A stretch of DNA of 64,000 bases from Singulisphaera sp. (GTDB lineage: Bacteria > Planctomycetota > Planctomycetia > Isosphaerales > Isosphaeraceae), in assembly GCA_027451445.1 (NCBI GenBank), contig DAIDJG010000609.1:1-64000 (forward strand), in the 5' to 3' direction. Made by a program: the position numbers and the translations under genes. Positions 51,960-60,946 of the stretch are shown here, in pieces (positions within the stretch are counted from its first letter, which is position 1; each line of letters begins with the position of its first letter). Under the pieces are notes generated by a model. The model was not told where the DNA came from, searched no databases, and worked only from the letters and a program-made list of their open reading frames with translations.

Positions 51960-53662
51960 CCTGGAGCGTTATCGGTGCGGGGAGACCACTTCCGGTCCCT
52001 CCAGGTTTCCAGGGCGAGGGCCGTGAAGAACGGCCCGAACTCCAGCCAGACAAACCCGCAATCAAACGCGTCGAACGCTCGGTCGATGGCGGCCTGGCCG
52101 CCCGGCGCCGCCTGGTACTCCAGGTGGAAGCGAAGGTAGTACATGAGGGCGAGGCCGGTCAGCAGAAACCAGCTCCGCCGCTCGGCGAACACGAGAAAGG
52201 GAAGGCTCCACGTCAAGTACCACGGATGCGGCGTGCTGCTGAGAAGCCAGCCCCAGGCCAGGATCAGGGCCGTGCCGCGAAGCAGGACAAGAGGTTCAGG
52301 AGCCCTGAAGACGCGCACGGCCCAGATGAGGCCGATCGTCGCGAGCGCCGCGCCCATCACGGCCTGCGTAAGCAGGAACGCGGGCTTCGCGCCCGAGGCG
52401 CCGACGACCCTGGCCAGCGTCGCGGCCGCGACGCGATCGATCGCTCGCCGCGCTTCCGCCGGGACCACCACAAACCAGCGATCGGGCACACCGGGCGCCT
52501 GCGGGTGCAGGTTCTCGTGCGCAAGCATGAACAGCAAGTCATTCTTCTGCCAGCGTGTCAGGAACGTGCCGAGGCCGGTCCACGGCGAGTGCGTCGAGAC
52601 TTTGCCCTTTCCCGTCGCGCCCGCCAGGAATGGGACATACGCCCCAACGATGACCGTGGCGAAGGCGAGCGCGGGAAGGATCGCCCGGCCTCGCAGCCGC
52701 GCGGCAAGGAAGGCCGCGACGATCGGGAGGAGGACGACGGGGTAGCTCTTGGCTAGCACCGCCAGGCCAAGCGCGATCGCCCCGAGCAGTGGCTCCAGGA
52801 ACCGATGCCGGAGGGTTGAACCGACTGTTGGGCCGATGAGCCAGTAGGCCGCCAAGATCGTGAAGAAAACGGCGATCGCGTCCAGGTGTCCCGTGTTGGC
52901 GAATTCCTTGAGCACGAGCGGGCACCATCCGTAGCTCAGGGACCAGTCCGCCGGAAGGCCCAGCCGGCGGAGCAGGCGAGCCAGGATCAGCAACGTTCCC
53001 ACGTCGAAGGCAATCAAGAGGCACTTCAAAACGAGCACGTGGCCCCAGACCGGCATCGATGCCGGCGTCAGGACGGCCGCCAACGCGAAGACCATCTGGG
53101 CGGCGGGCGGATAGATGGTCGGCACCTCACGATGGTGGATGCGCTCGAAAATGGTTTGGACCGAAACCGACGTGCCCGCGAGTCGCCGGAGTTGACCCAA
53201 GGAAGCGTCGACCGCCGACTCTCGCCCAAGCTGGTCGATCTCGGCCGGCGCGTAGTGGAAGGGATTCAGTCCGCTCAGAATGACCCGGCCGTCCCACAGG
53301 TAGCGATAGTAGTCGATCTCCTGGATCGGCCGGGAAACCAGCAGGATGAGCCGAAAGGTCACCGCGAACGCTATCACTGACGGCATACGGCGACCAGCGG
53401 AATCCACTCGCCGTGAATCTACCCCGATGGAATGACGCGCGCGGAGTAGCCCGGCCAGGGCAAACGCGTAACCGACCCATGCCAGCGCGAGCAGACCAAG
53501 CACCGCCAGGATCGGACGCTCGCGATATCCCTCGCCGTACCGAAACCCGGTGCTCAGGATCGCGACAAGTCCATAGATCGGAAGTGAGCCGACACCGATG
53601 ATGACAAGCCTGCGCCGGACCGGATCGCTTTTTTGGCGCTCTTGAGGCGACAGCCGGGTCAC
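51935..53662 (-). CDS. Polytopic membrane glycosyltransferase (GT87/DUF2029-like)
   Basis: The GTG at 53662 follows CAGGAGGCCG and overlaps the previous stop as GTGA, so the genes are coupled. The 575-residue protein has about a dozen hydrophobic helices. The motif PIQEIDYYRYLWDGRVILSGLNPFHYAP near residue 110 is typical of polyprenol-phosphate-dependent mannosyltransferases. The upstream GT2 protein would make the lipid-linked sugar that it uses. The track's longer 724-residue version is a fusion with the preceding frame. Confidence 0.82.
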   Translation of the reverse strand: MTRLSPQERQKSDPVRRRLVIIGVGSLPIYGLVAILSTGFRYGEGYRERPILAVLGLLALAWVGYAFALAGLLRARHSIGVDSRRVDSAGRRMPSVIAFAVTFRLILLVSRPIQEIDYYRYLWDGRVILSGLNPFHYAPAEIDQLGRESAVDASLGQLRRLAGTSVSVQTIFERIHHREVPTIYPPAAQMVFALAAVLTPASMPVWGHVLVLKCLLIAFDVGTLLILARLLRRLGLPADWSLSYGWCPLVLKEFANTGHLDAIAVFFTILAAYWLIGPTVGSTLRHRFLEPLLGAIALGLAVLAKSYPVVLLPIVAAFLAARLRGRAILPALAFATVIVGAYVPFLAGATGKGKVSTHSPWTGLGTFLTRWQKNDLLFMLAHENLHPQAPGVPDRWFVVVPAEARRAIDRVAAATLARVVGASGAKPAFLLTQAVMGAALATIGLIWAVRVFRAPEPLVLLRGTALILAWGWLLSSTPHPWYLTWSLPFLVFAERRSWFLLTGLALMYYLRFHLEYQAAPGGQAAIDRAFDAFDCGFVWLEFGPFFTALALETWRDRKWSPRTDNAPGQLPSEGW

Positions 53663-54468
53663 GGGCAAGCGGCCTCCTGGGAAGAGGCTTGTGGTCGATC
53701 GCGGTCGACTTGGAGGGCCATCTTCGACCCGGATGCGCCCGACGGCCTTCCATACCGGGCGATTGTCAGCAGGATCTTCGAGCCCGCCAGAATCGTTCCC
53801 CGGACCGTGCCGCTGATCTTGCTCCTCCCGACCCGGCGGCGATAGGCGACGGGGATTTCCCGGATGCGCAGGCCGTGGCGGGCGGCCTTGATCTGCATCT
53901 CGATCGTCCAGCCGAAGTCGCGGTCGCACATGCCGAGCCCGTGCAGGGCCTCCCAGTGTATCGCCCGGAACGGGCCGAGGTCCGTGTAATTGACCCCGAA
54001 GAGGCGCCGCATGAGGAAGCAGGCGAACCGATTTCCCCAGACGGATTGCAGCGGCATCGCACCCGGCTCGCGTCGGCCCGCCAGGCGCGAGCCGAGCACG
54101 AAATCGCAATCCCCGTCCAGGAGCGGCTGAACCAGGAACGGCAGCTCCTCGGGATGATCGCTGTAGTCAGCGTCGAGGAAGACGACGACACTCGGCGGAC
54201 CGCCGGGGCGGCCCGCTAGCGCCGTCAGCCCGCGCAGGCATGCCGAGCCGTAGCCGCGCCGCGGTTCGACCACGACCTCGGCACCGTGGGCACGCGCGAC
54301 CTCTGTGGTTCGATCGCTCGATCCGTTATCGACGACCAGCACCGTGTCGACCCACGCCGATGGAAGCCCCCCGAGGACGAAGGGGATCGACTGTTCCTCG
54401 TTCAGGGCGGGGATGACCACGGCAACCCCGCCCTGGCGGGACGACGATTCGTGTGGACTCATCCGCAT
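53659..54468 (-). CDS. Family 2 glycosyltransferase (polyprenyl-phosphate sugar transferase-like)
   Basis: The 269-residue protein has the GT-A fold: VAVVIPALNEEQSIPFVLG, VLVVDNGSSDRT and the DxD strand VVFLDADYSDHPEEL. GSRLAGRREPGAMPLQSVWGNRFAC and the ending VAYRRRVGRSKISGT match dolichyl/polyprenyl-phosphate sugar synthases. There is no membrane helix, so it works on the inner face of the membrane. It follows csrA with a 10-bp overlap and is coupled to the membrane transferase. Confidence 0.88.
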   Translation of the reverse strand: MRMSPHESSSRQGGVAVVIPALNEEQSIPFVLGGLPSAWVDTVLVVDNGSSDRTTEVARAHGAEVVVEPRRGYGSACLRGLTALAGRPGGPPSVVVFLDADYSDHPEELPFLVQPLLDGDCDFVLGSRLAGRREPGAMPLQSVWGNRFACFLMRRLFGVNYTDLGPFRAIHWEALHGLGMCDRDFGWTIEMQIKAARHGLRIREIPVAYRRRVGRSKISGTVRGTILAGSKILLTIARYGRPSGASGSKMALQVDRDRPQASSQEAACP

Positions 54469-54659
54469 GTTTTGCCATCCCCGGTTACGCCCCCCAGCCG
54501 GGGCTGGGAATCGGTCACAAGTTCCTCGCGGAAGACGCCGACCTCAGCCGGCGCCTTGATGCCAATCTTCACGTTTCGGCCCTGGATACCGACGATGGTA
54601 ACGATAACCGACCCGCCGACGAGTACCCGTTCTCCGACCTTCCGGCTTAAGACCAACAT
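54459..54659 (-). CDS. csrA: CsrA RNA-binding regulator
   Basis: GGGAGGGGCTCC precedes the ATG. The 66-residue protein reads MLVLSRKVGERVLVG and VIVTIVGIQGRNVKIGIKAP, the standard CsrA beta-strands. A nonstandard tail (LGGVTGDGKTCG) follows. CsrA binds GGA motifs near ribosome sites and controls translation. It is the first gene of a leftward run with the glycosyltransferases. A Crp-type site lies about 155 bp upstream. Confidence 0.95.
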   Translation of the reverse strand: MLVLSRKVGERVLVGGSVIVTIVGIQGRNVKIGIKAPAEVGVFREELVTDSQPRLGGVTGDGKTCG

Positions 54660-54814
54660 GGAGCCCCTCCCTGGAAGTACCTCAGGACAACGATCCGCAC
54701 GGACTGATCCGCCTTCGACCCGCCAGACGCGAAGGGCGTGTCCCCTGAACTGCCGCGCCGGGCGGATAACCGCGCCTTGGCGACCGTATCCTACGGTCGA
54801 TCCGGTTCCGACTC

Positions 54815-54830
54815 TGTGAACGGGCTCACG
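54815..54830. promoter_or_regulatory. Crp-type site, one mismatch
   Basis: TGTGAACGGGCTCACG, one base off the TGTGA-N6-TCACA consensus. It lies upstream of csrA and its glycosyltransferase operon. Confidence 0.55.
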
Positions 54831-54989
54831 TTGAAAGGATAGTCGCCGGCGACCACAGGCAATGTGAGGTGCATTACAAAACGGAGTGCTACTAGCGGCA
54901 TCCGTGACGAATCCAGCGCGTGCCGCGAAAACCAGGGGCCGGTGACCCGGTATCCGGCGGGGACGGCAAGGATGTGCAGGAGTGGTAAT

Positions 54990-56429
54990 CTACCGGGCGC
55001 TTCCGGGACCGGCGGAGCCCTTCGGGCGGTACTCGTCCTGAGATCCCCGGGTCAACGCCTTAGGCGTCGGGGCGTGGCGGTCGCGCCAGGATGCCAGCCG
55101 GGCCGGGGAGAAGCCCGCGCGGAAGCCGGCAAGACAGGACAGGTTGACCAGCGTCATCCGAAAAACGCCCGCGGCGTCCCAGCGGCGCCCGGACGTGACC
55201 GCCGCCTCGGGGACGGTACGGATCGAGCCGATGACGCGCGCCCGGCGTACCAACGCAACGTCCTCCATCAGCGGCATCGCGGCGAAGCCGCCGAGTCGGT
55301 GAAACTGCTCTGCCCGCAGGAAGAAGGCCTGGTCGCCGTACGGCAGCCGGAACAAGGCGCAGCGAAGTCGGACTCCGGCCTCGACGAGTCTCATAAGAAA
55401 CCCCGGCCGGTCAATTTGAAGCCGAAACGCGCCGAGGACGACGCGTGGGTCCATTAAAGCACGCCGGACAATGCCGACGTATTCAGTCGGCAGGAGTGTA
55501 TCCGCGTGGAGGAACAACAGGATTGGGCTGCGCGCGTGCGCTGCGCCTGCGTTGAGTTGCGGCCCTCGCCCCCGCGGTGCGGCGATCACCCTTGCCCCGC
55601 TCGACGCCGCAATTTCCCGGGTGTCATCCGTGCTCCCGCCGTCGGCCACAATGACCTCGACTCCAGGCCGGAGGACCGCGCGGACGGTGCGCCCGATCAA
55701 CGCCGCCTCGTCCAGCGTCGGAATGACGATCGACAACTCGGGTTCGCCGGCTCGTGATGAAGGGTCATCCGTCAGACGGGACGCCTCCCAGACCGCCAGG
55801 TCGCCCGGCTCGTCCACGTCGTCGAGCGGCGGGAGTAGATGAACGCCCAGTCTCAGTCGCTTCGCCCGCGCAAGAGTTTCGGACAGGACGTGCGCCGTCC
55901 CCCACGGCATCCGGTCGAAAAGCTCGGGAACGGGCCTGCGCAGGCCAATGAGGTAATAGCCGCCGTCGGTCGCCGGGCCCAGGACGAGGTCATAATACGG
56001 GAGGGCGTCGAAGGCATCCGAGATGATCCGCGCGGTGATCCCCGGGCAGTCGGTGCCAATGATCACGGCCGACCGCGCGTCCGCGAGCATGGTGCCGAAC
56101 GCGTGCGCCATGCGCGCGCCCAGGTCCCCATCCGGCTGCGGGTGATACCGGCGCTCGCCGAAGGCATCCTTGAACCGCCCGGCGTCTCCCCCGGTGAACC
56201 AGACGTCGATCGATGCATGCCGCATACCATCGAGTTCGTCGACGCGGCGAAGCGTGTGCCGGACCATCTCCGCGTGCAGCCGGGCGGCCCCCTCCGGGCC
56301 GAGGGCCGAGATCAGGCGCGTCTTGGCGCGGCCTGGCTCGGGAAACCGGGTGAAGACCGCCAGGCGCTCGGAGGCATCGTGGTCCAGGTCGGCTCGCATT
56401 CGTTTACGCGCCCCGCGTGGTGAGTCCAT
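54990..56429 (-). CDS. Fusion of DUF2064 (TIGR04282) and TIGR04283 transferase domains
   Basis: The 479-residue protein has two GT-A-type domains. Residues about 20-215 match the DUF2064/TIGR04282 type (RLAVFTRFPEPGRAKTRLI, then SAVIIGTDCPGI and GPATDGGYYLIGLRRPVPELFDRMPWGT). Residues about 228-460 match TIGR04283 (LSIVIPTLDEAALIGRTVRAVL, VEVIVADGGSTDDTREIA, LFLHADTLLP). In other genomes these are often two separate genes near ArsS-like radical SAM proteins. Here they are one chain, consistent with consecutive steps. The exact sugar substrates are unknown. Confidence 0.85.
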   Translation of the reverse strand: MDSPRGARKRMRADLDHDASERLAVFTRFPEPGRAKTRLISALGPEGAARLHAEMVRHTLRRVDELDGMRHASIDVWFTGGDAGRFKDAFGERRYHPQPDGDLGARMAHAFGTMLADARSAVIIGTDCPGITARIISDAFDALPYYDLVLGPATDGGYYLIGLRRPVPELFDRMPWGTAHVLSETLARAKRLRLGVHLLPPLDDVDEPGDLAVWEASRLTDDPSSRAGEPELSIVIPTLDEAALIGRTVRAVLRPGVEVIVADGGSTDDTREIAASSGARVIAAPRGRGPQLNAGAAHARSPILLFLHADTLLPTEYVGIVRRALMDPRVVLGAFRLQIDRPGFLMRLVEAGVRLRCALFRLPYGDQAFFLRAEQFHRLGGFAAMPLMEDVALVRRARVIGSIRTVPEAAVTSGRRWDAAGVFRMTLVNLSCLAGFRAGFSPARLASWRDRHAPTPKALTRGSQDEYRPKGSAGPGSAR

Positions 56430-56494
56430 CGTGCCCGCAGCCCATACCGCGGTCTGCTAAACGGCGAGTCTAGCCGATGCTGAAGACGCCAGAC

Positions 56495-56510
56495 AGTGAA
56501 TCGGGTTACA
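56495..56510. promoter_or_regulatory. Crp-type site, degenerate
   Basis: AGTGAATCGGGTTACA, the same spacing with two mismatches. It lies between the divergent fusion transferase (minus) and flavoprotein (plus) genes. A site here would fall inside the long version of the flavoprotein ORF, which supports the downstream start. Confidence 0.45.
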
Positions 56511-56594
56511 TTCGCAAGAAGCGATTCAGCCGATAATGGGCATCTCCTGACGGACCGCGAATGCCCCGGATGCCGACACTCGGACCTCTACCCG

Positions 56595-57737
56595 ATGACG
56601 AACAACGTGATGGAACGCGAAGTCGTTCTCTGGGGGATGGGTCACACGAACCTCCACGTAGCGCGGATGTGGCGGCAGAGCCCGATCCCGGGCGCCCGGC
56701 TCACGTGCGTCTCGAACCTGCCGGTCTCGACCTATTCGGGAATGCTCCCGGGCGTCCTCGCGGGGCAGTACCCGCGGGAGCGCATGGAGATCGACCTCCG
56801 GCGATTCTGCAACGCGGCTGGCGTGCGGTTGATCCTGGGAGATGTGACCGGGCTCGACCTGGCGCGTCGCCAATTGTCGTTCGGGGACGACCCGCCGCTC
56901 CGGTTCGACGTCCTGTCGGTCGGCATCGGCTCGGTACCGTCGCGCGAGGGAGTCGAAGAGGTCGGCGATGCCATCCTGGCCATGAAGCCCATGCCGACGT
57001 TCCTCGACCGTCTGCGCCAGCGGCTGCTTGATCTCCGTCCCACGGCTGCCGGAGGAGCGCTTCGCGTGGCCGTAGTCGGCGGCGGCGCGGCCGGCGTCGA
57101 GATCAGTTTCTGCGTGCCGCCCTTCGTAAAGCGCACCTTCGGCGACGTCCCGCTGCAATTGTCATTGATCCACGACCATGGACAGCTCTCGGCGGGGTCG
57201 GCCGCGACGAACGATCGAATCCGAACTCGTCTCGACTCCCGAGGCGTCCGGCTTCGGCTCGGGCGGCGTGTGACTCGCGTCGAAAGGGATCGGGTCATGC
57301 TTTCGACCGGAGAGTGCATCGAGGCCGACCTCATCATTTGGGCGACCGGCGCCACCGCGGCGGCGGTGCTGGGCCGACTGGGGCTGCCGACGGACGATCG
57401 AGGTTTCCTGCTCACCCGGCCGACATTGCAGACCCTGGCCGATGCGCCGATCTTCGCCGTGGGTGATTGCGGGACGATCCAGGAGTCGCCGACTCCCAAG
57501 GCAGGCGTGTACGCCGTCCGGCAAGGACCGATCCTCTGGGAGAACGTCGTTCGCATGCTCGACGGCCGGCCGCTTCGACCGTATCGGCCGCAGACGAACT
57601 TCCTCAGGCTGATGAACACGGGAGACGGCCAGGCGATCGGCGAGAACCGGGCGTTCACGTTCGAGGGCCGCTGGTGCTGGCGGCTCAAGGACCGGATCGA
57701 CCGGCGATTCATGAGCCAGTTCACGACGACGGGCTAG
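56595..57737 (+). CDS. FAD-dependent pyridine nucleotide-disulfide oxidoreductase (TIGR03169-like)
   Basis: The start at 56595 is preferred to the GTG at 56496 because the first FAD-binding strand begins soon after (EVVLWGMGHTNLHVA) and a regulatory palindrome overlaps the longer version. Later motifs are AVVGGGAAGVEISF (NADH-binding GxGxxG-type) and FAVGDCGTIQESPTPKAGVYAVRQGP (second FAD contact). The family is known as an N-terminal extension of SelD-type proteins and as a separate protein in selenium/arsenic gene clusters. The true electron acceptor is unknown. Confidence 0.8.
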   Translation: MTNNVMEREVVLWGMGHTNLHVARMWRQSPIPGARLTCVSNLPVSTYSGMLPGVLAGQYPRERMEIDLRRFCNAAGVRLILGDVTGLDLARRQLSFGDDPPLRFDVLSVGIGSVPSREGVEEVGDAILAMKPMPTFLDRLRQRLLDLRPTAAGGALRVAVVGGGAAGVEISFCVPPFVKRTFGDVPLQLSLIHDHGQLSAGSAATNDRIRTRLDSRGVRLRLGRRVTRVERDRVMLSTGECIEADLIIWATGATAAAVLGRLGLPTDDRGFLLTRPTLQTLADAPIFAVGDCGTIQESPTPKAGVYAVRQGPILWENVVRMLDGRPLRPYRPQTNFLRLMNTGDGQAIGENRAFTFEGRWCWRLKDRIDRRFMSQFTTTG

Positions 57738-59278
57738 CGCGTCCAGGCCAGCCAACGCCTAAGGAGTCCCTGGACGAAGGGCGTCAGCCGGGTCCTCGAA
57801 TAAGCGTCGCCGAGTTTTTTCAGGGCCTCCGCCTGCGTCGGGTAGGGATGGATCGTGCGGGCCAAATCCTTGAGCCCGAGCCCGCCGGTCAGCGCCAGCG
57901 TGAGCTCCGAGATCATGTCACCGGCATGCCGCGCGACGATCGTCGCGCCGAGGATACGGTCCGTCCCGGCCCGGACGTGGACCTTGACGAAGCCCTCCGG
58001 CTCGCCGTCGAGCACGGCCCGGTCAACCGCTCGGAATTCCTGGAGAAACGTCCGGACGGGGATACCCTGGTCCCTGGCTTCCTGCTCGTAGAGTCCCACA
58101 TGGGCAATCTCCGGATCGGTGTACGTGCACCAGGGGACCGTCAGGGTGCTCGCCCGCGCCTGGCCGAAAAAGAGCGCGTTCTGGATCGCGACCCGTGCCA
58201 GCGCGTCCGCCATGTGGGTGAACTTGAACCGGCTGGCGACGTCGCCCGCGGCGAAGACTCGCGGATTGGAGGTGCGAAGCCGGTCGTCCACCGTCACGCC
58301 ATTTCGATCGTAGGCGACGCTGGCCTGTTCCAGGCCGAGTCCTTCGACATTGGGGGCGCGGCCGACACCGACCAGGATCTCGTCCACCCGGAGTTCGGAG
58401 GTGGATCTCTCGCACTCCAGAGTGAGCACCTTATCGGCGCCATCTCTCCGAGCGGCGGTGATGTTGCAGCAGCAGTTGATCGCGATCCCGTCGCGCCGGA
58501 GCGCGGCATCGACGATGCCCGCGGCGTCGCGGTCCTCGCGCGGGAGGATCTGGCGCATCGCTTCGAGCAGGGTGACCGTCGAGCCGAAGCGAGCGAAGGC
58601 CTGCGCGAGCTCGCAGCCGATCGGACCGGCCCCAATGACGGCAATCCGGCGCGGCAGTTCGGTGAGCGAGAAGACGGTTTCATTGGTCAGATACCCGGCG
58701 GACTCGAGTCCGGTGATCGGGGGCGCCGAGGCACGCGCCCCTGTAGCGATGACGGCCTTCCGGAAATGCAGCGTCTGCCCGTTGATCTCGGCAGTCCGCG
58801 GACCCGTGAAGCGCCCGGCTCCCAGGAAGACATCGACGCCCAGGTCGCGGAACCGGGCCGCCGAGTCGTGCGGGCTGATGGCCGCCCGGAGCCGGCGCAT
58901 CCGCGCCATGACCGCAGGGAAATCGACCCTGGTCCCTTCGGGAACCACGACTCCAAACTCGCCGGCATCCCGCACGCCGGCCGCGGCACGAGCGGCGCGC
59001 ACAAGGGCCTTGGACGGGACGCAGCCGACGTTCAGGCAGTCTCCGCCCATCAGGTGTTTCTCGACCAGGGCGACCTTCGCCTCCAGGCCGGCGGCGCCGG
59101 CCGCCGTCACGAGCCCGGCCGTACCAGCGCCAATGACCACGAGGTGATAACGGCCGTCCGGTACGGGGTTCGTCCATTCGCGGGGATGGACGTTCGCGAT
59201 CAGGGTGGCATTGAATTCATCGCACGGTGTGATCAGGGGCTCGGCGGACTGGCCGGACGCGAACGCGGATTCCTGCAA
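57734..59278 (-). CDS. Mercuric-reductase-like flavoprotein disulfide reductase
   Basis: The TTG start at 59278 follows GGAGAGTGTCCG. The 514-residue protein has an FAD motif (LVVIGAGTAGLVTAAGAAG). The redox-active cysteines lie in GGDCLNVGCVPSKAL, the NAD motif in IAVIGAGPIGCELAQAF, and HPYPTQAEAL near the C-terminus holds the catalytic His. There is no N-terminal metal-binding domain and no paired C-terminal Cys, so real mercuric activity is unlikely. Such proteins often pair with TVP38 membrane proteins, as here. Its end meets the converging gene by 4 bp. Confidence 0.88.
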   Translation of the reverse strand: MQESAFASGQSAEPLITPCDEFNATLIANVHPREWTNPVPDGRYHLVVIGAGTAGLVTAAGAAGLEAKVALVEKHLMGGDCLNVGCVPSKALVRAARAAAGVRDAGEFGVVVPEGTRVDFPAVMARMRRLRAAISPHDSAARFRDLGVDVFLGAGRFTGPRTAEINGQTLHFRKAVIATGARASAPPITGLESAGYLTNETVFSLTELPRRIAVIGAGPIGCELAQAFARFGSTVTLLEAMRQILPREDRDAAGIVDAALRRDGIAINCCCNITAARRDGADKVLTLECERSTSELRVDEILVGVGRAPNVEGLGLEQASVAYDRNGVTVDDRLRTSNPRVFAAGDVASRFKFTHMADALARVAIQNALFFGQARASTLTVPWCTYTDPEIAHVGLYEQEARDQGIPVRTFLQEFRAVDRAVLDGEPEGFVKVHVRAGTDRILGATIVARHAGDMISELTLALTGGLGLKDLARTIHPYPTQAEALKKLGDAYSRTRLTPFVQGLLRRWLAWTR

Positions 59279-59309
59279 CGGACACTCTCCTTACGCTTGT
59301 TTTGACCGT

Positions 59310-60206
59310 TCAGCGACCCATGATCATCGCGACAGCACCAGCGACAGCAATGAGAGCCAGGACCGCCATAATCGTCGCACCCCAGGGCCAGCCGGTCACC
59401 GGGGCCTCGCCATATTCATCGTGGGGAGGCATCGGTTCCTCGCCATTCGCGGCAATCCCCGTGTGTGTGCGCATTGCGCGCCGAGCCAGGCGGGTGACGT
59501 ACACCGTCAACGCCGCCGTGGCGAGGAGCCCGACGACGAACAGTGCCCACTCTCCCGGCCCGCGCGCGCGGCCTCCAGAGGCAGCCTCGAGTCCGACCCG
59601 GCCGGCGTGGCCCAGATAGACGTACATCAGCGTCCCGGGGAGCATCGTGACCCAACTGGTCAGAACGCAGGGCCAGAAGCGGATCTTTGTCAGGCCGTAG
59701 AGGTAGTTCTGAAGGTTGAACGGGACCGCGGGCGAGAGCCGCAGCAGGGCGACGATCTTCCAACCCTCCTCACCGATGGCCCGATCGATCGCCTCGAACT
59801 TTGGATATCGGCGAACCCTGCGCGCGATCGCGTCGCGGGCGAGATAACGCGACATCAGGAAGGCGAGCGCCGACCCCGTCGTGGAGGCAAGCGACACGGT
59901 GGCTGTCCCGATCCCAAGCCCGAAAATTGCTCCGGCGGCGATGGTCAACGCCGAGGCGGGCGCCAGGGCCACGACCGCCAGGACGTAGATCAGACCGTAA
60001 ACGATCGGACCCCAGACGCCGAGTCCTTGCAGCCGGCCCGAGAGCGCTTCGAGCATCACGCCGACGGGGAATTCGCGCGTGATCACGAACAGGCTCAGGG
60101 CGATCGCACCGATCGAGGCGGCCTTGATGACCCCGGCGGCTCGCCGCGCCCAGGCCGCGACTCCACGGGGTCGTGGCATGCTCGATTCCGAGAGGGATTG
60201 TTTCAA
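59310..60206 (-). CDS. TVP38/TMEM64 family membrane protein
   Basis: A TTG start at 60206 has GAGGAAGCA upstream; the ATG at 60179 is an alternative. The 298-residue protein has about six membrane helices. The conserved block GAIFGLGIGTATVSLASTTGSALAFLMSRYLARD is followed by LLRLSPAVPFNLQNYLYGLTKI, the PF09335 signature. The family is related to DedA proteins, which act in lipid scrambling. The C-terminal part has two more helices. It is read with the reductase gene after a 31-bp gap. Confidence 0.9.
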   Translation of the reverse strand: MKQSLSESSMPRPRGVAAWARRAAGVIKAASIGAIALSLFVITREFPVGVMLEALSGRLQGLGVWGPIVYGLIYVLAVVALAPASALTIAAGAIFGLGIGTATVSLASTTGSALAFLMSRYLARDAIARRVRRYPKFEAIDRAIGEEGWKIVALLRLSPAVPFNLQNYLYGLTKIRFWPCVLTSWVTMLPGTLMYVYLGHAGRVGLEAASGGRARGPGEWALFVVGLLATAALTVYVTRLARRAMRTHTGIAANGEEPMPPHDEYGEAPVTGWPWGATIMAVLALIAVAGAVAMIMGR

Positions 60207-60328
60207 TGCTTCCTCACAACGACGATTGACGGTGCGGATCCAGGAACCACGGCAGTAGCGGGGTTCCTTCCGATCCGCACCGCCAAAAGCCAGGTGGCTC
60301 GCGAAGGCCGGAGCGCGAGCATGATCGT

Positions 60329-60772
60329 CTACCGGAGCTCGCCTGACCCGTCGACGGCGTGCCGGACCAGTCGCATGAACCCGGTCGGGTCGAGGTAGCC
60401 TGCATGGCTCGAACGCACGCGGCCGTCGAGCCCAAGGGTGGCGATCGTCGGCACGCCTTCAACACGAAGGGCTTCGATGACCGCGGCGTGCGCCGGGTCG
60501 TCCGCGTCGATCTTGAGCGGGACTGTCGAATCGTTGAGCAACCGGATGACGCCTTGATCGCGGAGCGTCGTTCGCTCCAACCGCCGGCACCAGCCGCAGT
60601 GCTCGGACGCGACCACGATAACGATCGGCCGGCCGAGCCGCACGGCCTCGCTACGGGCCTGCCCGTAGTCTCCCCGCCAACGCACTTCCCCGGCCGAGGC
60701 CGCGGCCGAGAGGACGCCAAGGACGATCCACGGCGCCACCACAACAGAGGCACGGAAAACAAGACGAATCAT
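60329..60772 (-). CDS. Secreted thioredoxin-like protein
   Basis: The start MIRLVFRASV is where the signal peptide begins (cleavage near AAASA/G). The 147-residue protein has the active site VASEHCGWCRRLE, a CxxC with Gly-Trp between the cysteines. The cis-Pro loop is GVPTIATL. This fits the thioredoxin-fold DUF255/thioredoxin_7-like group exported across the inner membrane. It lies upstream of the TVP38 and reductase genes on the same strand. A Crp-type site lies about 135 bp before it. Confidence 0.85.
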   Translation of the reverse strand: MIRLVFRASVVVAPWIVLGVLSAAASAGEVRWRGDYGQARSEAVRLGRPIVIVVASEHCGWCRRLERTTLRDQGVIRLLNDSTVPLKIDADDPAHAAVIEALRVEGVPTIATLGLDGRVRSSHAGYLDPTGFMRLVRHAVDGSGELR

Positions 60773-60905
60773 TGGTTGTCCCTGAATATAATTGAGTCTC
60801 GATACGGTAATGCCCACACATCCGACGGATCGGCCAAGCTCACGCGGCATCGGCGTCAACCGCCCTCCAACACAGAGCAGATCGGGATTGCCGGTCGAGG
60901 GAATG

Positions 60906-60921
60906 CGTGAGCCGGATCACA
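60906..60921. promoter_or_regulatory. Crp-type site, one mismatch
   Basis: CGTGAGCCGGATCACA. It lies upstream of the thioredoxin-TVP38-reductase run and just after the end of the DUF547 gene. Confidence 0.55.
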
Positions 60922-60946
60922 GTCCGCCACGCCGCCGAGCCAGGTT

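Noticed and set aside
57467-59305. 612-residue plus-strand ORF
   Set aside because: Antisense to the mercuric-reductase-like gene, whose FAD, NAD and Cys motifs are clear.
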